From an uncultured Acidobacteriia bacterium (lineage in GTDB: Bacteria; Acidobacteriota; Terriglobia; Bryobacterales; Bryobacteraceae): 64,000 nucleotides of DNA. A model generated the notes under the pieces. The model searched no databases and was not told the origin of the DNA. It was given only the letters and a program-made list of their open reading frames with translations. The translations under genes and the position numbers were made by a program. This document shows, one piece after another, positions 16,388 to 25,790 of the stretch. The stretch covers positions 61,017-125,016 of the forward strand of contig CAIKAS010000268.1 in assembly GCA_903825445.1 (NCBI GenBank), read 5' to 3'. How positions within the stretch are numbered: the first letter of the stretch is position 1; every line of letters begins with the position of its first letter.

Positions 16388-19300
16388 ACTCCAACACGGC
16401 CGCGGCTGAAACCAGGCCCTCCATCGGGAGCCGCAGCACGCCCGCCGGAGTAAACTGCGCGTTACGTGTCGCCGCCACAAGGGCCATGAGTTTTTCCCCA
16501 TCCACCGTCGTCTTCTCGTGAAACTTCACGTTCAGGACCGGTCCGCGCCGGTCGATCGCCTCAATGCCGATCTTCTCCGCCATCGTCTTGATCGCGGCGT
16601 ACCTCATCAGATAACGGATGTCGTCCGGGACGGGGCCATAGCGATCAGCCAGCTCCTGCTCGAGTTTGGTGCGTTCTTCGGCCGTCGAGGATTGGGCGAT
16701 CCGCTTATACGCGCGGAGTCGCTGGTTCTCATCCGAAATGTATCCGGCCGGTATCCGCATATCGAGACCCAGATTGAGGGCCGAGTGAATTTCCGGCGCC
16801 ACTTCTTCGCCGCGCAGTTCTCGCACCGTGTCTTCGAGCATCCGTATGTACATGTCGAAGCCAATTGCGTTAATATGCCCGTGTTGCTCACCGCCCAGCA
16901 AATTGCCCGCGCCACGCAGTTCCAGATCGAGGGCCGCAATGCGGAAGCCCGCGCCCAAATCCGAGAACTCTTTCAATGCCGCCAACCGCTTGCGCGCGAC
17001 TTCCGTCAATTCCGTATCCGGTTCAATCAGCAGGTAGCAATAGGCTCTGCGGTTGGATCGGCCTACCCGGCCCCGCAGCTGATATAGCTCCGAAAGTCCA
17101 TAACGCTCCGCGTGTTCGATGATCATCGTGTTTGCGAGCGGAATATCCAGACCGTTTTCCACGATGGTGGTGGAAACGAACACGTCGAACTCGTGCCGCA
17201 TGAAACCGAGCATCACGCGCTCCAGTTCGGCCTCTCCCATCTGTCCATGCCCCACACCGATGCGAACCTGCGGGAACAGTTCCTGAATCATCGCAGCACG
17301 TTGCCAGATGGAGTCGATCCGGTTGTGTACGAAGTAAACCTGGCCACCGCGCGCCAGTTCCATTTCAATCGCCGCGCGCACCAGTTCCGGAGTGATGGGC
17401 GCGACCACCGTATGGATCGCCAGCCGGTCGCGCGGCGGCGTCTCAATGACCGACATGTCGCGTAAGCCCAGCAGCGACATATGCAGCGTGCGCGGAATCG
17501 GCGTGGCGCTCATCGTGATGACATCCACCTTCGCGCAGATTTCCTTGAGACGCTCTTTGTGCTTCACCCCGAAGCGCTGCTCTTCGTCGATGATCACCAG
17601 CCCCAGGTCTTTCCACACAACATCTTTCGAAAAGAGGCGGTGCGTTCCCAGCGCCATATCGATCTTGCCTTCCGCCAGATCTTCCAGGCCTGCTTTGATT
17701 TCCTTCGCGCTGCGGAACCGGCTGAACATCTCCATTCGCACTGGAAACGACTGAAAGCGCTTCTTAAAAGTCTCCAAATGCTGGAAACAGAGCACTGTCG
17801 TCGGTGCCAGTACGGCAACCTGTTTGCCATCGCCCAGCGCCTTGAACGCCGCTCGCATCACGACTTCCGTTTTCCCGTAGCCCACATCCCCGCAGAGTAA
17901 GCGATCCATCGGCTGCGTGCCTTCCATGTCGCGCTTGATATCGGCGATGGCCGTCTTCTGGTCGCGTGTTTCGGTGAACTCGAATGCGTCTTCAAACTCG
18001 CGTTGCCAGTTGCTGTCGGCCGAGAAGGAAAAGCCTTCCGCCATCTTGCGCTGCGCGTAGAGCTTCAGCAGCTCTTCCGCCATGTCGCGCATTTTGGTCT
18101 TGATGCGCGTCTTGGTGCGGGTCCAGGTAGCGCCGCCCATGCGGTCGAGCTGAGGTTTCGATTCACCCTCGCCGCGAAATCGCTGCACCAGATCCATGCG
18201 GGCCAGGGGAACGTACAGCTTGTTGCCGCCCGCATATTCGAGCAGCATATAGTCGCCTTTTGTGTCGCCCTGAGCGATTTCGCGAATGCCGAGAAACTGG
18301 CCGACACCGTGTTCCACATGCACCACGAAGTCGCCAGCCTTGAGATCGAACTGATCGGCGGAGAACGCTCCCGCGCTCAGTCGAATCGGCTTGGCGGCAG
18401 TTTCAGGCGAATCGAAGAGATCCTCTGCGCCAAAAACAACCAGGCCTGCTTCGGAGAAAACCGACCCGTGCGCGATATCGCCGCGAATCAGTGCCGCCGC
18501 TGCGGTAGTTCCCGAGCCGGACGGACGGGCGCGCTCCCGAAGGTGTTCTGGCACTACTCCGCCGCCCAGGTCGATTTGATACGGAATCCCGTACTCGCTG
18601 AAAACGTCGGCGATGCGTTCCAGTTCCCCCGCCGTCGGCGCAAAAAACGCGATGTGCGATCCGCCCTCGATCAGGGTTTTTGCCTCTTTGATAGCGAACT
18701 GCAGATTGCCATGAAACGCCATCGATGGACGAGTTGGGATGTGGAAGCTGTTGCCCTCGTCATGACCGTCATCGTGACAGCTGCCCTCCTGACCCGTCTC
18801 CAGTAGACGCGTTTCAATCACATGGTGGGAGTGCGCCATTTCGAGAAACGTATCCCACGCGACCATGCTGGCTTCAGCGTGCGCGTAATCCGGAGCGGCC
18901 TGTAGCCGGATCCAGAGGCGTTCCGCCGCGGCCTGCGTCATCTCCGGCTCGTCAATCACGACAATCGGCTTGTGAAAAAAATCGAGAATTGTCGATTCGC
19001 GCGGATGCTGTGTCGGGACCAGCGTCTCCCAGCCCGCGAAAGCCTCGCCTTCCGCTGGCAGATCCAGTCCGCGCAATCCGGCCTCGCGCATATGCCCTGC
19101 TAGTTCCGCCAGCACTGCGGGCGACTTCTGAAACTCGGTGAGGGGTTGCAGTACACACTCGGTCAGCTTATGCGTGGAGCGCTGCGTCGCCGGATCGAAA
19201 CGACGAATCGATTCGATTTCATCCCCAAAGAATTCCATGCGCACGGGCTCGTCCTGCCCTGGAGGAAACACGTCAAGAATGCCGCCGCGAACGGAATACT

Positions 19301-19862
19301 CCCCCGACATCTCCACCGGGTCGTGCCGTTCGTAACCGATGCTCTCCAGATGCATCGACAGATCGTCGAGCGGCATTTCCTCATGGAGACGCAGAGAGAG
19401 CGTAAGTTGCTTGTAGTACTTCGGCGCATGCGTTCGCACCAGGGCAGCCGCAATCGGCATCACGACGATCCCGGCGTTGCCCTTGGACAAGCGATCCAGC
19501 ACATCCGCCCTCGCCGCAAGAATCTCGGCGTGCGGCGACATTCCCTGCCCGGGCAGCACATCCAGCGCGGGCAGCAGCAACGGTGGTTGCGCAACATCCA
19601 GCAAGCCGCAAAAAGTGGCCAGAGCGGGAAACAAAGCTTCCGCCTGCTTGCTCCCATCTGCAATCAGGATCTGTTGCCGACCTGTTTCTCGATAAAGCAC
19701 CGCCGCGTACGCTGCCTTGGCAGTCAGGGTAAGACCCGAAAGACGCAAAGTGATGGGTCCGTCTCCACTAACATTCGCGGCATCCAGACGCTGTACGAGC
19801 GCCTGCAATCCCGCGCTGTGCGCAAGGCCGGAAAACAATTCTTCTATGCGTGGATTTCGCAA
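16353..19862 (-). CDS. mfd: Transcription-repair coupling factor Mfd
   Basis: This 1169-residue protein is the normal length. Mfd removes RNA polymerase stalled at DNA damage and recruits UvrA. The order of parts is an N-terminal UvrB-like module, the RNA-polymerase-interaction domain (VEHGVGQFLGI near residue 517), then an RecG-type helicase. Walker A is GDVGYGKTE near 654 and the DEEQ box is IIDEEQRFGVKHKE near 756. Helicase motif VI is QLRGRVGRS, and a C-terminal autoinhibitory domain follows. It appears complete and stands alone in its orientation. Confidence 0.97.
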   Translation of the reverse strand: MRNPRIEELFSGLAHSAGLQALVQRLDAANVSGDGPITLRLSGLTLTAKAAYAAVLYRETGRQQILIADGSKQAEALFPALATFCGLLDVAQPPLLLPALDVLPGQGMSPHAEILAARADVLDRLSKGNAGIVVMPIAAALVRTHAPKYYKQLTLSLRLHEEMPLDDLSMHLESIGYERHDPVEMSGEYSVRGGILDVFPPGQDEPVRMEFFGDEIESIRRFDPATQRSTHKLTECVLQPLTEFQKSPAVLAELAGHMREAGLRGLDLPAEGEAFAGWETLVPTQHPRESTILDFFHKPIVVIDEPEMTQAAAERLWIRLQAAPDYAHAEASMVAWDTFLEMAHSHHVIETRLLETGQEGSCHDDGHDEGNSFHIPTRPSMAFHGNLQFAIKEAKTLIEGGSHIAFFAPTAGELERIADVFSEYGIPYQIDLGGGVVPEHLRERARPSGSGTTAAAALIRGDIAHGSVFSEAGLVVFGAEDLFDSPETAAKPIRLSAGAFSADQFDLKAGDFVVHVEHGVGQFLGIREIAQGDTKGDYMLLEYAGGNKLYVPLARMDLVQRFRGEGESKPQLDRMGGATWTRTKTRIKTKMRDMAEELLKLYAQRKMAEGFSFSADSNWQREFEDAFEFTETRDQKTAIADIKRDMEGTQPMDRLLCGDVGYGKTEVVMRAAFKALGDGKQVAVLAPTTVLCFQHLETFKKRFQSFPVRMEMFSRFRSAKEIKAGLEDLAEGKIDMALGTHRLFSKDVVWKDLGLVIIDEEQRFGVKHKERLKEICAKVDVITMSATPIPRTLHMSLLGLRDMSVIETPPRDRLAIHTVVAPITPELVRAAIEMELARGGQVYFVHNRIDSIWQRAAMIQELFPQVRIGVGHGQMGEAELERVMLGFMRHEFDVFVSTTIVENGLDIPLANTMIIEHAERYGLSELYQLRGRVGRSNRRAYCYLLIEPDTELTEVARKRLAALKEFSDLGAGFRIAALDLELRGAGNLLGGEQHGHINAIGFDMYIRMLEDTVRELRGEEVAPEIHSALNLGLDMRIPAGYISDENQRLRAYKRIAQSSTAEERTKLEQELADRYGPVPDDIRYLMRYAAIKTMAEKIGIEAIDRRGPVLNVKFHEKTTVDGEKLMALVAATRNAQFTPAGVLRLPMEGLVSAAAVLEFIESHLVGALQ

Positions 19863-19901
19863 GGCGGAGGCTGCTCCCGCAGAATATCAGGCGAGTCGAT
19901 A

Positions 19902-20210
19902 TCAACCGTTATAGCGGTCGCGGCATTCGTCCGAGCAGAAATGAACTACTCGACCATTGCAGATCTTGCGGAATGAGCTGCCCGCCGCCACGTAGGTCCC
20001 GCATATGGGGTCCTGATGCAGCAGAGTGGAAGCCGAAGATGATGTCCCGCCTGACGCGGGGCCGGCGTGCGACTGTGCGGTCGGACGCTGTGAAGGAGCC
20101 GCGGAGCCACCGTTCATTCCTCGCAAAAAACGCGAAACCACCTGCAGCACTGAGCGAAGCATCGCCAGCGCCAGCACGATTTCCATTATCCAGCGGATCA
20201 AAGCAAACAT
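19902..20210 (-). CDS. Small membrane-anchored PP0621/YHS-like protein
   Basis: The product has 102 residues. A hydrophobic N-terminal anchor (about 5-25) is followed by an Ala/Ser linker. The C-terminal motif DPICGTYV ... VVHFCSDECRDRYNG is a Cys-based metal-binding signature of the TRASH/YHS type. It lies 39 bases upstream of mfd in the same direction and may be co-transcribed with it. The function is unknown; metal sensing or binding is inferred from the cysteines. Confidence 0.7.
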   Translation of the reverse strand: MFALIRWIMEIVLALAMLRSVLQVVSRFLRGMNGGSAAPSQRPTAQSHAGPASGGTSSSASTLLHQDPICGTYVAAGSSFRKICNGRVVHFCSDECRDRYNG

Positions 20211-20212
20211 AG

Positions 20213-20256
20213 AAAAAGGGGGCGTTCGCCCAAAAAACCTTAGCGAATACGCCCCC
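20213..20256 (-). terminator. Rho-independent terminator after the TPR gene
   Basis: GGGGGCGT and ACGCCCCC, with extra pairing inside (TCGC/GCGA), form a strong stem between the TPR gene and the PP0621-like gene. Reading leftward it is followed by TTTTTC, so it ends leftward transcripts of the TPR gene. Confidence 0.8.
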
Positions 20257-20277
20257 GCGGGTACGAACGATTCAAAA

Positions 20278-21420
20278 CTACTTGGACTTCTTGTTGGATT
20301 TCGCCGGCGCGTTCGGGTCTTTGTAGTTGACCTGCACAGCGCTGCCGAGAGCAGTGATCAGTTCCTTGGCGGACTGCGCGTTCGGGCCGTCCGGCTTCAG
20401 TTCCAGATACTTCTGGAGCGCCTGAATTGTCCCGTCCGGGGCGATCATCTTACCGGTCGCCTGATCCAAAGTGGCTTTGCCGACCATGGTGGATCCCAGG
20501 TAGTAGTAGGCCTCGGCGTAGTTCGGATCTGCCGCGATGGCCTTTCTGAACTCGTCCAGCGCTCCATCGGTCTGGCTGCCATTCATGAGCAGGGCGCCCA
20601 GATTGTAGTGATACTTGCCAGCGCCTGGAGGATCCAGTTCTACGGCCTTGGCGAGCTTGATTTTGGCGTCATCCAGCTTGCCATCGGCTGCCATGGCGAG
20701 CGCGTAGTTGTTGTACGCGCCGGCATCGTCGGGAGTGAGGGTGATCAGCTTGTCGTACGCCGCAAACGCCTTATCGTAAATCGGCCCGGCATCGGCCTTG
20801 CTTCTTGTGGCCTTCGCGCTGCCGGTATAGGCTTCGGCGAGGGCGGCCCAGACGGCAATCTGCGTCGGTCCGAGTTCGGAGGCCTTCGTCAGCTGCGTGA
20901 TGGCTTCGTCCCAGTTCTTGTTGTCGATGGCTGCTTTACCAGCTCCAAATGAATCGTTGAGTTCCTTGTTCTTGGCAAGCTGCGCTTCGCGGTCTTTGGC
21001 CGCCTTTTCCTTGTCTTTGTCAGCGGCAGGGTCACCTTTCGCGGCTGGCGCGGCCGAAAGGGTCTGAGCCGCGGCGGGCGCACCGGCTGCGGGCACCGGC
21101 TTCAAGGTGATATCCAGTGCATCGGGAGAAGCACCAGCTTCAAACTGATTCATTTTCTGGCGAACTTTTCCATCCACGGTCACCGTCACGGAGTAAGTGG
21201 CGGGCTTCATCCCCATGATGTAGTGGCCCTTCTTATCGGTCTTGGCTTCCAAATGGTTGGCCATATCCAGACGATCAAAGGCTACAATGGCGCCCTGAAC
21301 GATTGTGCCGTCGGGATTTTTGACGACGCCCTGCGTGAACACAACTTGCGAAAATGCCGGTGCGGCGAGAAACAATGCGGCTAATGCCGTCAAAACGTAG
21401 AGTTTAAAACGAGAAAGCAT
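20278..21420 (-). CDS. Exported TPR protein with a carboxypeptidase-regulatory-like domain
   Basis: This 380-residue protein has a signal peptide (about 1-24, ending AFSQ). A carboxypeptidase-regulatory-like beta domain follows (TQGVVKNPDGTIVQGAIVAF ... GHYIMGMKPATYSVTV). After an Ala/Lys-rich linker (about 120-155) at least four TPR units run to the C-terminus (for example PDDAGAYNNYALAMAADGK and PNYAEAYYYLGSTMVG). The N-terminal domain is common in surface proteins of this phylum, and TPRs bind partner proteins. The likely place is the periplasm or outer membrane; the partner is unknown. Confidence 0.82.
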   Translation of the reverse strand: MLSRFKLYVLTALAALFLAAPAFSQVVFTQGVVKNPDGTIVQGAIVAFDRLDMANHLEAKTDKKGHYIMGMKPATYSVTVTVDGKVRQKMNQFEAGASPDALDITLKPVPAAGAPAAAQTLSAAPAAKGDPAADKDKEKAAKDREAQLAKNKELNDSFGAGKAAIDNKNWDEAITQLTKASELGPTQIAVWAALAEAYTGSAKATRSKADAGPIYDKAFAAYDKLITLTPDDAGAYNNYALAMAADGKLDDAKIKLAKAVELDPPGAGKYHYNLGALLMNGSQTDGALDEFRKAIAADPNYAEAYYYLGSTMVGKATLDQATGKMIAPDGTIQALQKYLELKPDGPNAQSAKELITALGSAVQVNYKDPNAPAKSNKKSK

Positions 21421-21593
21421 ACTAACGGTTACCTCAACTGGGAATGTGTTCCAAGGAACTTTCAGGATACTACAGGTATAGACGACAGTCTGTCCTAAAA
21501 GGCTACAGGGTGAGCCCAGGAAGGTTCATCCGAATCCCTGGGAAGCGGTACTATCCCTCTACCGGACTTATGGCAGAGCAGAAAGAAGGTACA

Positions 21594-21629
21594 ATGGCTC
21601 AAGATCCATGCAAGCTTCGTCCATGCTGA
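21594..21629 (+). CDS. Possible 11-residue leader peptide before the VWFA gene
   Basis: ATG at 21594 follows AAGAAGG, the best ribosome site in this area, and opens a frame of 11 codons (MAQDPCKLRPC). Its stop at 21627-21629 overlaps the ATG at 21623 of the VWFA gene, which has no ribosome site of its own. This is the arrangement expected for translational coupling through a leader. It may also be chance. Confidence 0.35.
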   Translation: MAQDPCKLRPC

Positions 21630-22747
21630 ACAGAGTGCAAGTGCCCTGGCTCCACTCCGCCAGAAGACCCTCGGTGGCATCGCTTTTCGCAGTTTGCGCG
21701 CTCGCCTTCATGGCGGCGGGCACATCTGCGTTTGCGCAGTCGGCGCAGGCACAACCCGCACCGGCCGGACAACCCACATTCACTGGCGGAACCAACGAAG
21801 TTATTCTTCCCATTACCGCGACGGATTCCAAGGGCAAGTTCATCTCCGATCTCGTTCAGAGCGATTTCCACGTGTTCGACGAAGGTAAAGAACAGAAGAT
21901 TGATTTCTTCAGTCACGAGCAATCGCAGCCGGTTGTCATCGGCTTCCTCATCGATATGAGCAACCGGATGAAGGTGAACTGGGAGCGCTACAAGGAATCC
22001 ACTTCGGAGCTCATGCTGAACCTGCTGCCTGGCGACAAGAAATATGCCGGCTATCTCATTACTTATGGAAATCAGCCTGAACTGGTCAGCGACACGAATT
22101 CGGATCCCGAAGCGATGGTTCAGAAGATCGGCAAGATAAAACCTGCCGGTGGTTCCGCACTTTTCGATGCCATTTACATGGCCTGCACCAGCCGCAAAAC
22201 CGTGCCCGGCGAGCCTTACCAGCCAAGGCGGGTATTGATCGTCATCGGTGACGGCCACGATTCTGCGAGCAAGAAGTCCCTCGAAGAGGCTGAAGAGATT
22301 GCTCAACGTAATCTGGTCACCATCTATGCGATGGACACCGTCGCGTTTGGCTTCCACAACGACGACGAGGATAACCTGGTCGGATTGACATCGCTGACCG
22401 GTGGGCGGATTGAGTCACCGCTGGGCGAGAACATGTACAAGGACGTTAGCGGCTACCTGTCGAATGTGCAGGACGCCGGAAACTATGCGGTGACAGTGGG
22501 GACGGGCGGTTATACGGCCGAAGTGCAAAAATCGCTCTTTCTCGCGGTGAGCAATCTGATTGGCGAAATTACCAGCCAGTATGTGCTTCGCTATCACCCT
22601 GATCTCAGGACGGAGTGCGATCCGGAGCATCCTAAGTGTGACACGACGATCGAAAAACAGTACCGGCATGTGAAGGTGACGGTAGGCCTCCCGAACGTGA
22701 TGCTCCGCTACCGTGACGGCTACTACCCGTACCCCGTGCCACAGTAG
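21623..22747 (+). CDS. VWFA-related Acidobacterial exported protein
   Basis: The product has about 374 residues with a signal peptide (ASLFAVCALAFMAAGTSAFAQ). The von Willebrand A-like core has VIGFLIDMSNRM in place of the usual DxSxS metal site, then GGSALFDAIYMA and RRVLIVIGDGHD. The body matches the VWFA-related family that is expanded in Acidobacteria. The metal-binding serines are partly changed (DMSNR), so classical MIDAS binding is uncertain. An in-frame ATG at 21608 is an alternative start. Confidence 0.85.
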   Translation: MLNRVQVPWLHSARRPSVASLFAVCALAFMAAGTSAFAQSAQAQPAPAGQPTFTGGTNEVILPITATDSKGKFISDLVQSDFHVFDEGKEQKIDFFSHEQSQPVVIGFLIDMSNRMKVNWERYKESTSELMLNLLPGDKKYAGYLITYGNQPELVSDTNSDPEAMVQKIGKIKPAGGSALFDAIYMACTSRKTVPGEPYQPRRVLIVIGDGHDSASKKSLEEAEEIAQRNLVTIYAMDTVAFGFHNDDEDNLVGLTSLTGGRIESPLGENMYKDVSGYLSNVQDAGNYAVTVGTGGYTAEVQKSLFLAVSNLIGEITSQYVLRYHPDLRTECDPEHPKCDTTIEKQYRHVKVTVGLPNVMLRYRDGYYPYPVPQ

Positions 22748-22849
22748 TACGCACTGGAAACCAGCGCAATATTCATTTCGCCGATTTCCCTGTAAGATAT
22801 CTCCAGGGACCACTACACTCTTCAACTGCAACGAGGTCGTACCTTTTCT

Positions 22850-23716
22850 ATGCCTGCGGCAGTCATTCCAATTCGAACCGGAACCGCGACGGGTCGGCGC
22901 GCGTCCTGGTCTCTGCTTGAGATTGCGCGTCCGGGTCACGCTCCCAAGCCGCTGGGAATTCTCCTGGTCGACGAGGACACGGATGCGCTAACGCTCCGGC
23001 TCAGGGACGAATCCGACTTCGACGATCTCGATGAGCAAGGCACCGATTTTCTCGCGGCCCTGGCTTCAGATCTGGCATCAAAAGGCCAGGAGCCGGGCGG
23101 GGGAGCATTGCTGCTGAAGTCTCTCGAGGATTCACTGTCCGGGTTCCTGCGGATCGGTGACGGGACGAGGATCGCGTACAAAGGCAATGCCGGTCGCGCG
23201 GTCGACAAACTGTTTGATGAGCACGTGGATAGTGAAGTGCGCCAGTTTGTGACGCATTTGCCGTTCTACGGATTGCGCGCCGCTGCCACGAAGTTTGGCG
23301 AGGAGTTCGATCCTGCCGATGTCGGGGAGCCGGAGGCCTGGGTGCGCGCGCCGCGGGGATTAAGGCTCACTGAAGGGATGTTCGTTGCTCAGGTCTTGGG
23401 ACGTTCCATGGAACCTCTGATCCCGGACGGCAGCTACTGCGTTTTCCGCGGGCCGGTCGTCGGTTCCAGACAGGGCAAGCGGTTACTCATCGAACAAACG
23501 GGCGGCCGGGGAAAGGACGGGAAGAATATAGCGTCTGATCTTGCCAGTCGCTATACGGTCAAGCGATACACAAGTCGCAAAGGCGCCGATGCCGAGGGCG
23601 GCTGGCGGCATGAGAGCATCCGTCTGGAACCGCTCAACCCCGAGTTCGAGGCCTTCGAACTGGGACCGGGGGATTTCAAAGTGATAGGGGAATTCGTTCA
23701 GGTACTGAACTCCTGA
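22850..23716 (+). CDS. S24/LexA-type peptidase-like protein
   Basis: This 288-residue protein has a C-terminal half that carries the S24 signature: VLGRSMEPLIPDGSYCVFRG holds the serine of the Ser-Lys pair, and TVKRYTS follows about 70 residues later with the candidate lysine. LexA, UmuD and phage repressors use this fold for self-cleavage. The N-terminal half lacks a recognisable helix-turn-helix, so it is not a standard repressor. MutY follows 11 bases downstream in the same direction, which suggests co-expression and a DNA-damage link. Confidence 0.7.
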   Translation: MPAAVIPIRTGTATGRRASWSLLEIARPGHAPKPLGILLVDEDTDALTLRLRDESDFDDLDEQGTDFLAALASDLASKGQEPGGGALLLKSLEDSLSGFLRIGDGTRIAYKGNAGRAVDKLFDEHVDSEVRQFVTHLPFYGLRAAATKFGEEFDPADVGEPEAWVRAPRGLRLTEGMFVAQVLGRSMEPLIPDGSYCVFRGPVVGSRQGKRLLIEQTGGRGKDGKNIASDLASRYTVKRYTSRKGADAEGGWRHESIRLEPLNPEFEAFELGPGDFKVIGEFVQVLNS

Positions 23717-23727
23717 ACCCGAATGCT

Positions 23728-24789
23728 TTGGAACCCAGGCCTCGCTCCGCCCCACCGAATTCCCAAAATATCCAGTCAGCCGCGTTTCGACGCGCACTGT
23801 TGACCTGGTATCGGGACGCGAAACGCGATCTGCCCTGGCGATCGGATCCGCCGGATCTTTACCGGGTTTGGATCTCCGAAATCATGCTCCAGCAAACGCG
23901 TGTAGAAGCGGTCATCCCTTACTACAACAGCTTTCTGGGAAGGTTTCCGGATATTGAGTCCCTTGCCGAGGCCCCTGAACCCGACGTGCTGACTGCGTGG
24001 AGCGGTCTCGGCTACTATAGTCGCGCGCGCAACCTTCAGCGGGCTGCAAAGCAAATAACGTCGCGAGGTTTTCCTGGCACCTTCGAAGAGCTGAAGGAAC
24101 TTGCTGGCATCGGTCCTTACACGGCCGCTGCGGTCGCCAGTATCGCGCTGGGCCTGCCATACGCTGCGGTGGATGGAAACGTCATCCGTGTAGTCAGCCG
24201 TCTGCTAAACGACTCAGGCGAGATCTCCTCCCCTCTTACCATCAGACGGCTTCAGACGGAGGCTCAACGCCTCCTCGATCCTCGTCGCCCGGGCGATTTC
24301 AATCAGGCCATGATGGAGTTGGGCGCCACCGTTTGTACACCCCGTTCGCCCAAATGTCCCGTTTGTCCAGTCGCTCGAATGTGTGCCGCAAAGGCGGGCG
24401 GAACCGAATCCCAATTGCCTGTAAAACTGAAAAGGAACGTGACCCGCGATGTCACTGTAAACCTGGCCCTGCTGACAGGTCGAAACGAAAACAGGGGCAG
24501 GGTGTTCCTGATACGTCGCGCCGCCGAAGAGCGCCGTTTGGCTGGCTTTTGGGAATTGCCCGCAAAGGAATCCTTTCCGGGCTGGAAGGGTCGCGTGGCA
24601 GGCCAGGTCGCGCACCAGATTGTGAATGACCGCTTCAGGATTACAGTTTGGAAAGGGGCAGCACCTCCATCCCTCCCAGCAGGAGCCTGGTTCGCTTTGG
24701 ATGAGGTTGCCGGAATACCGTTAAGCACGGTTGCACGCAAGGCACTTGCGTTTGCCTGGCATCACACCGCGCGACATGTCCCCAATTAG
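23728..24789 (+). CDS. mutY: A/G-specific adenine glycosylase MutY
   Basis: This 353-residue enzyme removes adenine mispaired with 8-oxoguanine. It has the catalytic Glu in ISEIMLQQTRV, the helix-hairpin-helix ELAGIGPYTAAAVAS and the catalytic Asp in AVDGNVIRVVSRL. The Fe-S cluster cysteines are CTPRSPKCPVCPVARMC, and a NUDIX-like C-terminal domain recognises 8-oxoG. The only upstream start in frame is TTG at 23728. It sits directly after the S24-like gene. Confidence 0.95.
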   Translation: MEPRPRSAPPNSQNIQSAAFRRALLTWYRDAKRDLPWRSDPPDLYRVWISEIMLQQTRVEAVIPYYNSFLGRFPDIESLAEAPEPDVLTAWSGLGYYSRARNLQRAAKQITSRGFPGTFEELKELAGIGPYTAAAVASIALGLPYAAVDGNVIRVVSRLLNDSGEISSPLTIRRLQTEAQRLLDPRRPGDFNQAMMELGATVCTPRSPKCPVCPVARMCAAKAGGTESQLPVKLKRNVTRDVTVNLALLTGRNENRGRVFLIRRAAEERRLAGFWELPAKESFPGWKGRVAGQVAHQIVNDRFRITVWKGAAPPSLPAGAWFALDEVAGIPLSTVARKALAFAWHHTARHVPN

Positions 24790-24879
24790 CGATCAGTAGT
24801 ACTACCTGTCTGAAAAAAGGAGGTATAGTAATCTGCCAGCTTTTCCCACAGAATAGGGTCGACACTGCGGACACTATTC

Positions 24880-25719
24880 ATGCCACTCGGATCCTTCGGA
24901 TACACGCGCTATTTTCGGGGTCGTCCGACGGTGGCTATCATCGTCGGCCTGGCGGTGCAGACGTTTTTCGTGCCGCTCCGCGCACAGGTGACGGGATCGT
25001 CCACTTCTCCGTTGTATTCAGCCCAAAGCATCGTGAACGGTGCTACCCAGACAGTGGAAGCCCTCGCGCCGAATGCGATTGCCACTCTCTATGGAACAAA
25101 TCTGTCTTTTTCAACTCAGGTTGTCGCGAGTACGGACGTAGTGGCTGGTGTGCTGCCTACCAGTCTCGCCGGCGTTGCCGTTTGGGTGAACGCCGTTCCC
25201 GCCCCGCTGTTCCTGGTTTCGCCCACGCAGATCAACTTCCTGATACCGTATGACCTCACTCCGGGTACAGTGACCGTTCTCGTTGCCCGGCAGGGCATTG
25301 CGGGGCCTGGCGTCAGCGTCCAGATCAACAGTACTTCGCCGGGCCTGTTTCTGTGGAATGGAAATAGCGCAATCGCGATACATTTGAACGGACAGCTGGT
25401 GTCCGCTGCCGCGCCTGCCGCGCCTGCAGAGATTATTGTCATCTACGCGGGCGGCCTTGGCAGAACGGCCCCTGACGCAACGTCCGGGCAGCTGGCGAAC
25501 ATCCCCGCGCCGATTGTTGCCGCCGCTCAACTTGGTGTACTGCTGAACGGCTCGCTTATTCCCCACTCCGACATACTGTACGCTGGACTCGCACCAGGCT
25601 TTGCGGGGCTCTATCAGATCAATCTGCAGTTGCCTTCCACCTTGCCGGTGAACCCCCAAATACAACTGGTGGTAGGTTCTCAGATCAGTCCGGCTTCCAT
25701 TCAGCTCTCGGCGCAGTAA
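24880..25719 (+). CDS. Solibacter-type C-terminal repeat (TIGR03437) exported protein
   Basis: The 279 residues begin with a membrane or signal segment (about 17-35, ending LRAQ). They continue with the beta-rich TIGR03437-like domain: SIVNGATQTVEALAPNAIATLYGTNL, LFLVSPTQINFLIPYDL, IVIYAGGLG and PGFAGLYQINLQLP. This domain is confined largely to Solibacter-like acidobacteria. Here it makes up the whole mature protein. The function is unknown; it is probably at the cell surface. Confidence 0.85.
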   Translation: MPLGSFGYTRYFRGRPTVAIIVGLAVQTFFVPLRAQVTGSSTSPLYSAQSIVNGATQTVEALAPNAIATLYGTNLSFSTQVVASTDVVAGVLPTSLAGVAVWVNAVPAPLFLVSPTQINFLIPYDLTPGTVTVLVARQGIAGPGVSVQINSTSPGLFLWNGNSAIAIHLNGQLVSAAAPAAPAEIIVIYAGGLGRTAPDATSGQLANIPAPIVAAAQLGVLLNGSLIPHSDILYAGLAPGFAGLYQINLQLPSTLPVNPQIQLVVGSQISPASIQLSAQ

Positions 25720-25790
25720 CCAGGGCGCCCGGCTCTGCCCTGGACCGGCAGACACGCTTTTCACACTACAATGGAAGAGAAGAGGTATAA

